Origin: JAHEDH01 sp965364515
GTDB lineage: Bacteria; Actinomycetota; Acidimicrobiia; Spongiisociales; ZC4RG35
DNA: 6,976 bases
Assembly: GCA_965364515.1 (NCBI GenBank)
Contig: CBDTXZ010000158.1
Coordinates: 1-6,976, forward strand
Direction: 5' to 3'
Position numbers and translations under genes: made by a program. Shown piece after piece: positions 6,940 through 6,976 of the stretch. The notes beneath the pieces were generated by a model. The model saw only the letters and a program-made list of their open reading frames with translations, was not told the DNA's origin and did not search any database. The stretch's first letter is position 1; every line of letters begins with the position of its first letter.

Positions 6940-6976
6940 GCCGGACCCGCCTCGGATCCAGTGAGGAGTCCGGCTG
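6936..6976 (-). CDS. C-terminal end of an unidentified upstream gene (partial)
   Basis: One frame entering from the right edge reads AGLLTGSEAGPA and stops at TGA 6938-6936, overlapping the permease ATG by four bases. The same ATGA junction is used at two other gene borders here, which is the main reason to believe this is a real gene end. Twelve residues are too few to identify it. ATP-binding subunits of this transporter class often end in a similar LxTG-like tail, but the operon already has a tandem-domain ATPase, so that remains a guess. Confidence 0.4.
   Translation of the reverse strand, partial: AGLLTGSEAGPA

Overview
The window looks like a chromosomal piece of a GC-rich bacterium, most likely an actinomycete. 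The main pointer is the binding-protein lipoprotein: a LAAC lipobox followed by a long Thr/Glu/Pro/Ala-rich spacer, a style common in Acidimicrobiia-like actinobacteria. Codon third positions are strongly G/C throughout. This placement is inference from style; no rRNA or marker gene is present. All supported genes lie on the minus strand, so transcription runs from the right edge to the left.

From right to left: the last 12 codons of an unidentified gene (6976-6936); a ribose-type (RbsC/BPD_transp_2) ABC permease (6939-5902); a lipid-anchored substrate-binding protein (5862-4492); a tandem-NBD RbsA-type ABC ATPase (4495-2882); and an 822-codon gene (2885-417) with a second RbsC-type permease in its first ~345 residues, continuing in frame into a complete TRZ/ATZ/cytosine-deaminase-like amidohydrolase. 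Three junctions are 4-base ATGA stop/start overlaps (6936-6939, 4492-4495, 2882-2885). The fourth is a 39-base gap holding a strong ribosome binding site for the binding protein. This is a tightly coupled operon whose promoter lies beyond the right edge. After its last stop codon come a small perfect inverted repeat and then the start of a membrane-anchored beta-lactamase-fold serine hydrolase (347 to the left edge), cut by the window end.

Read together, the operon encodes one complete ABC importer: binding lipoprotein, two different permeases expected to pair, and one ATPase polypeptide with two nucleotide-binding domains. A metal-dependent hydrolase is covalently attached to the cytoplasmic end of one permease. 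The simplest model is uptake of a small nitrogen-containing compound (N-heterocycle, amide or similar; identity unknown) with hydrolysis or deamination at the inner mouth of the transporter. The permease-enzyme fusion is the most notable item. It is directly visible as one uninterrupted reading frame, but the substrate and any channelling are inference. No RNA genes, mobile elements, CRISPR arrays or long repeats were seen, and no gene-free stretch exceeds 70 bases.
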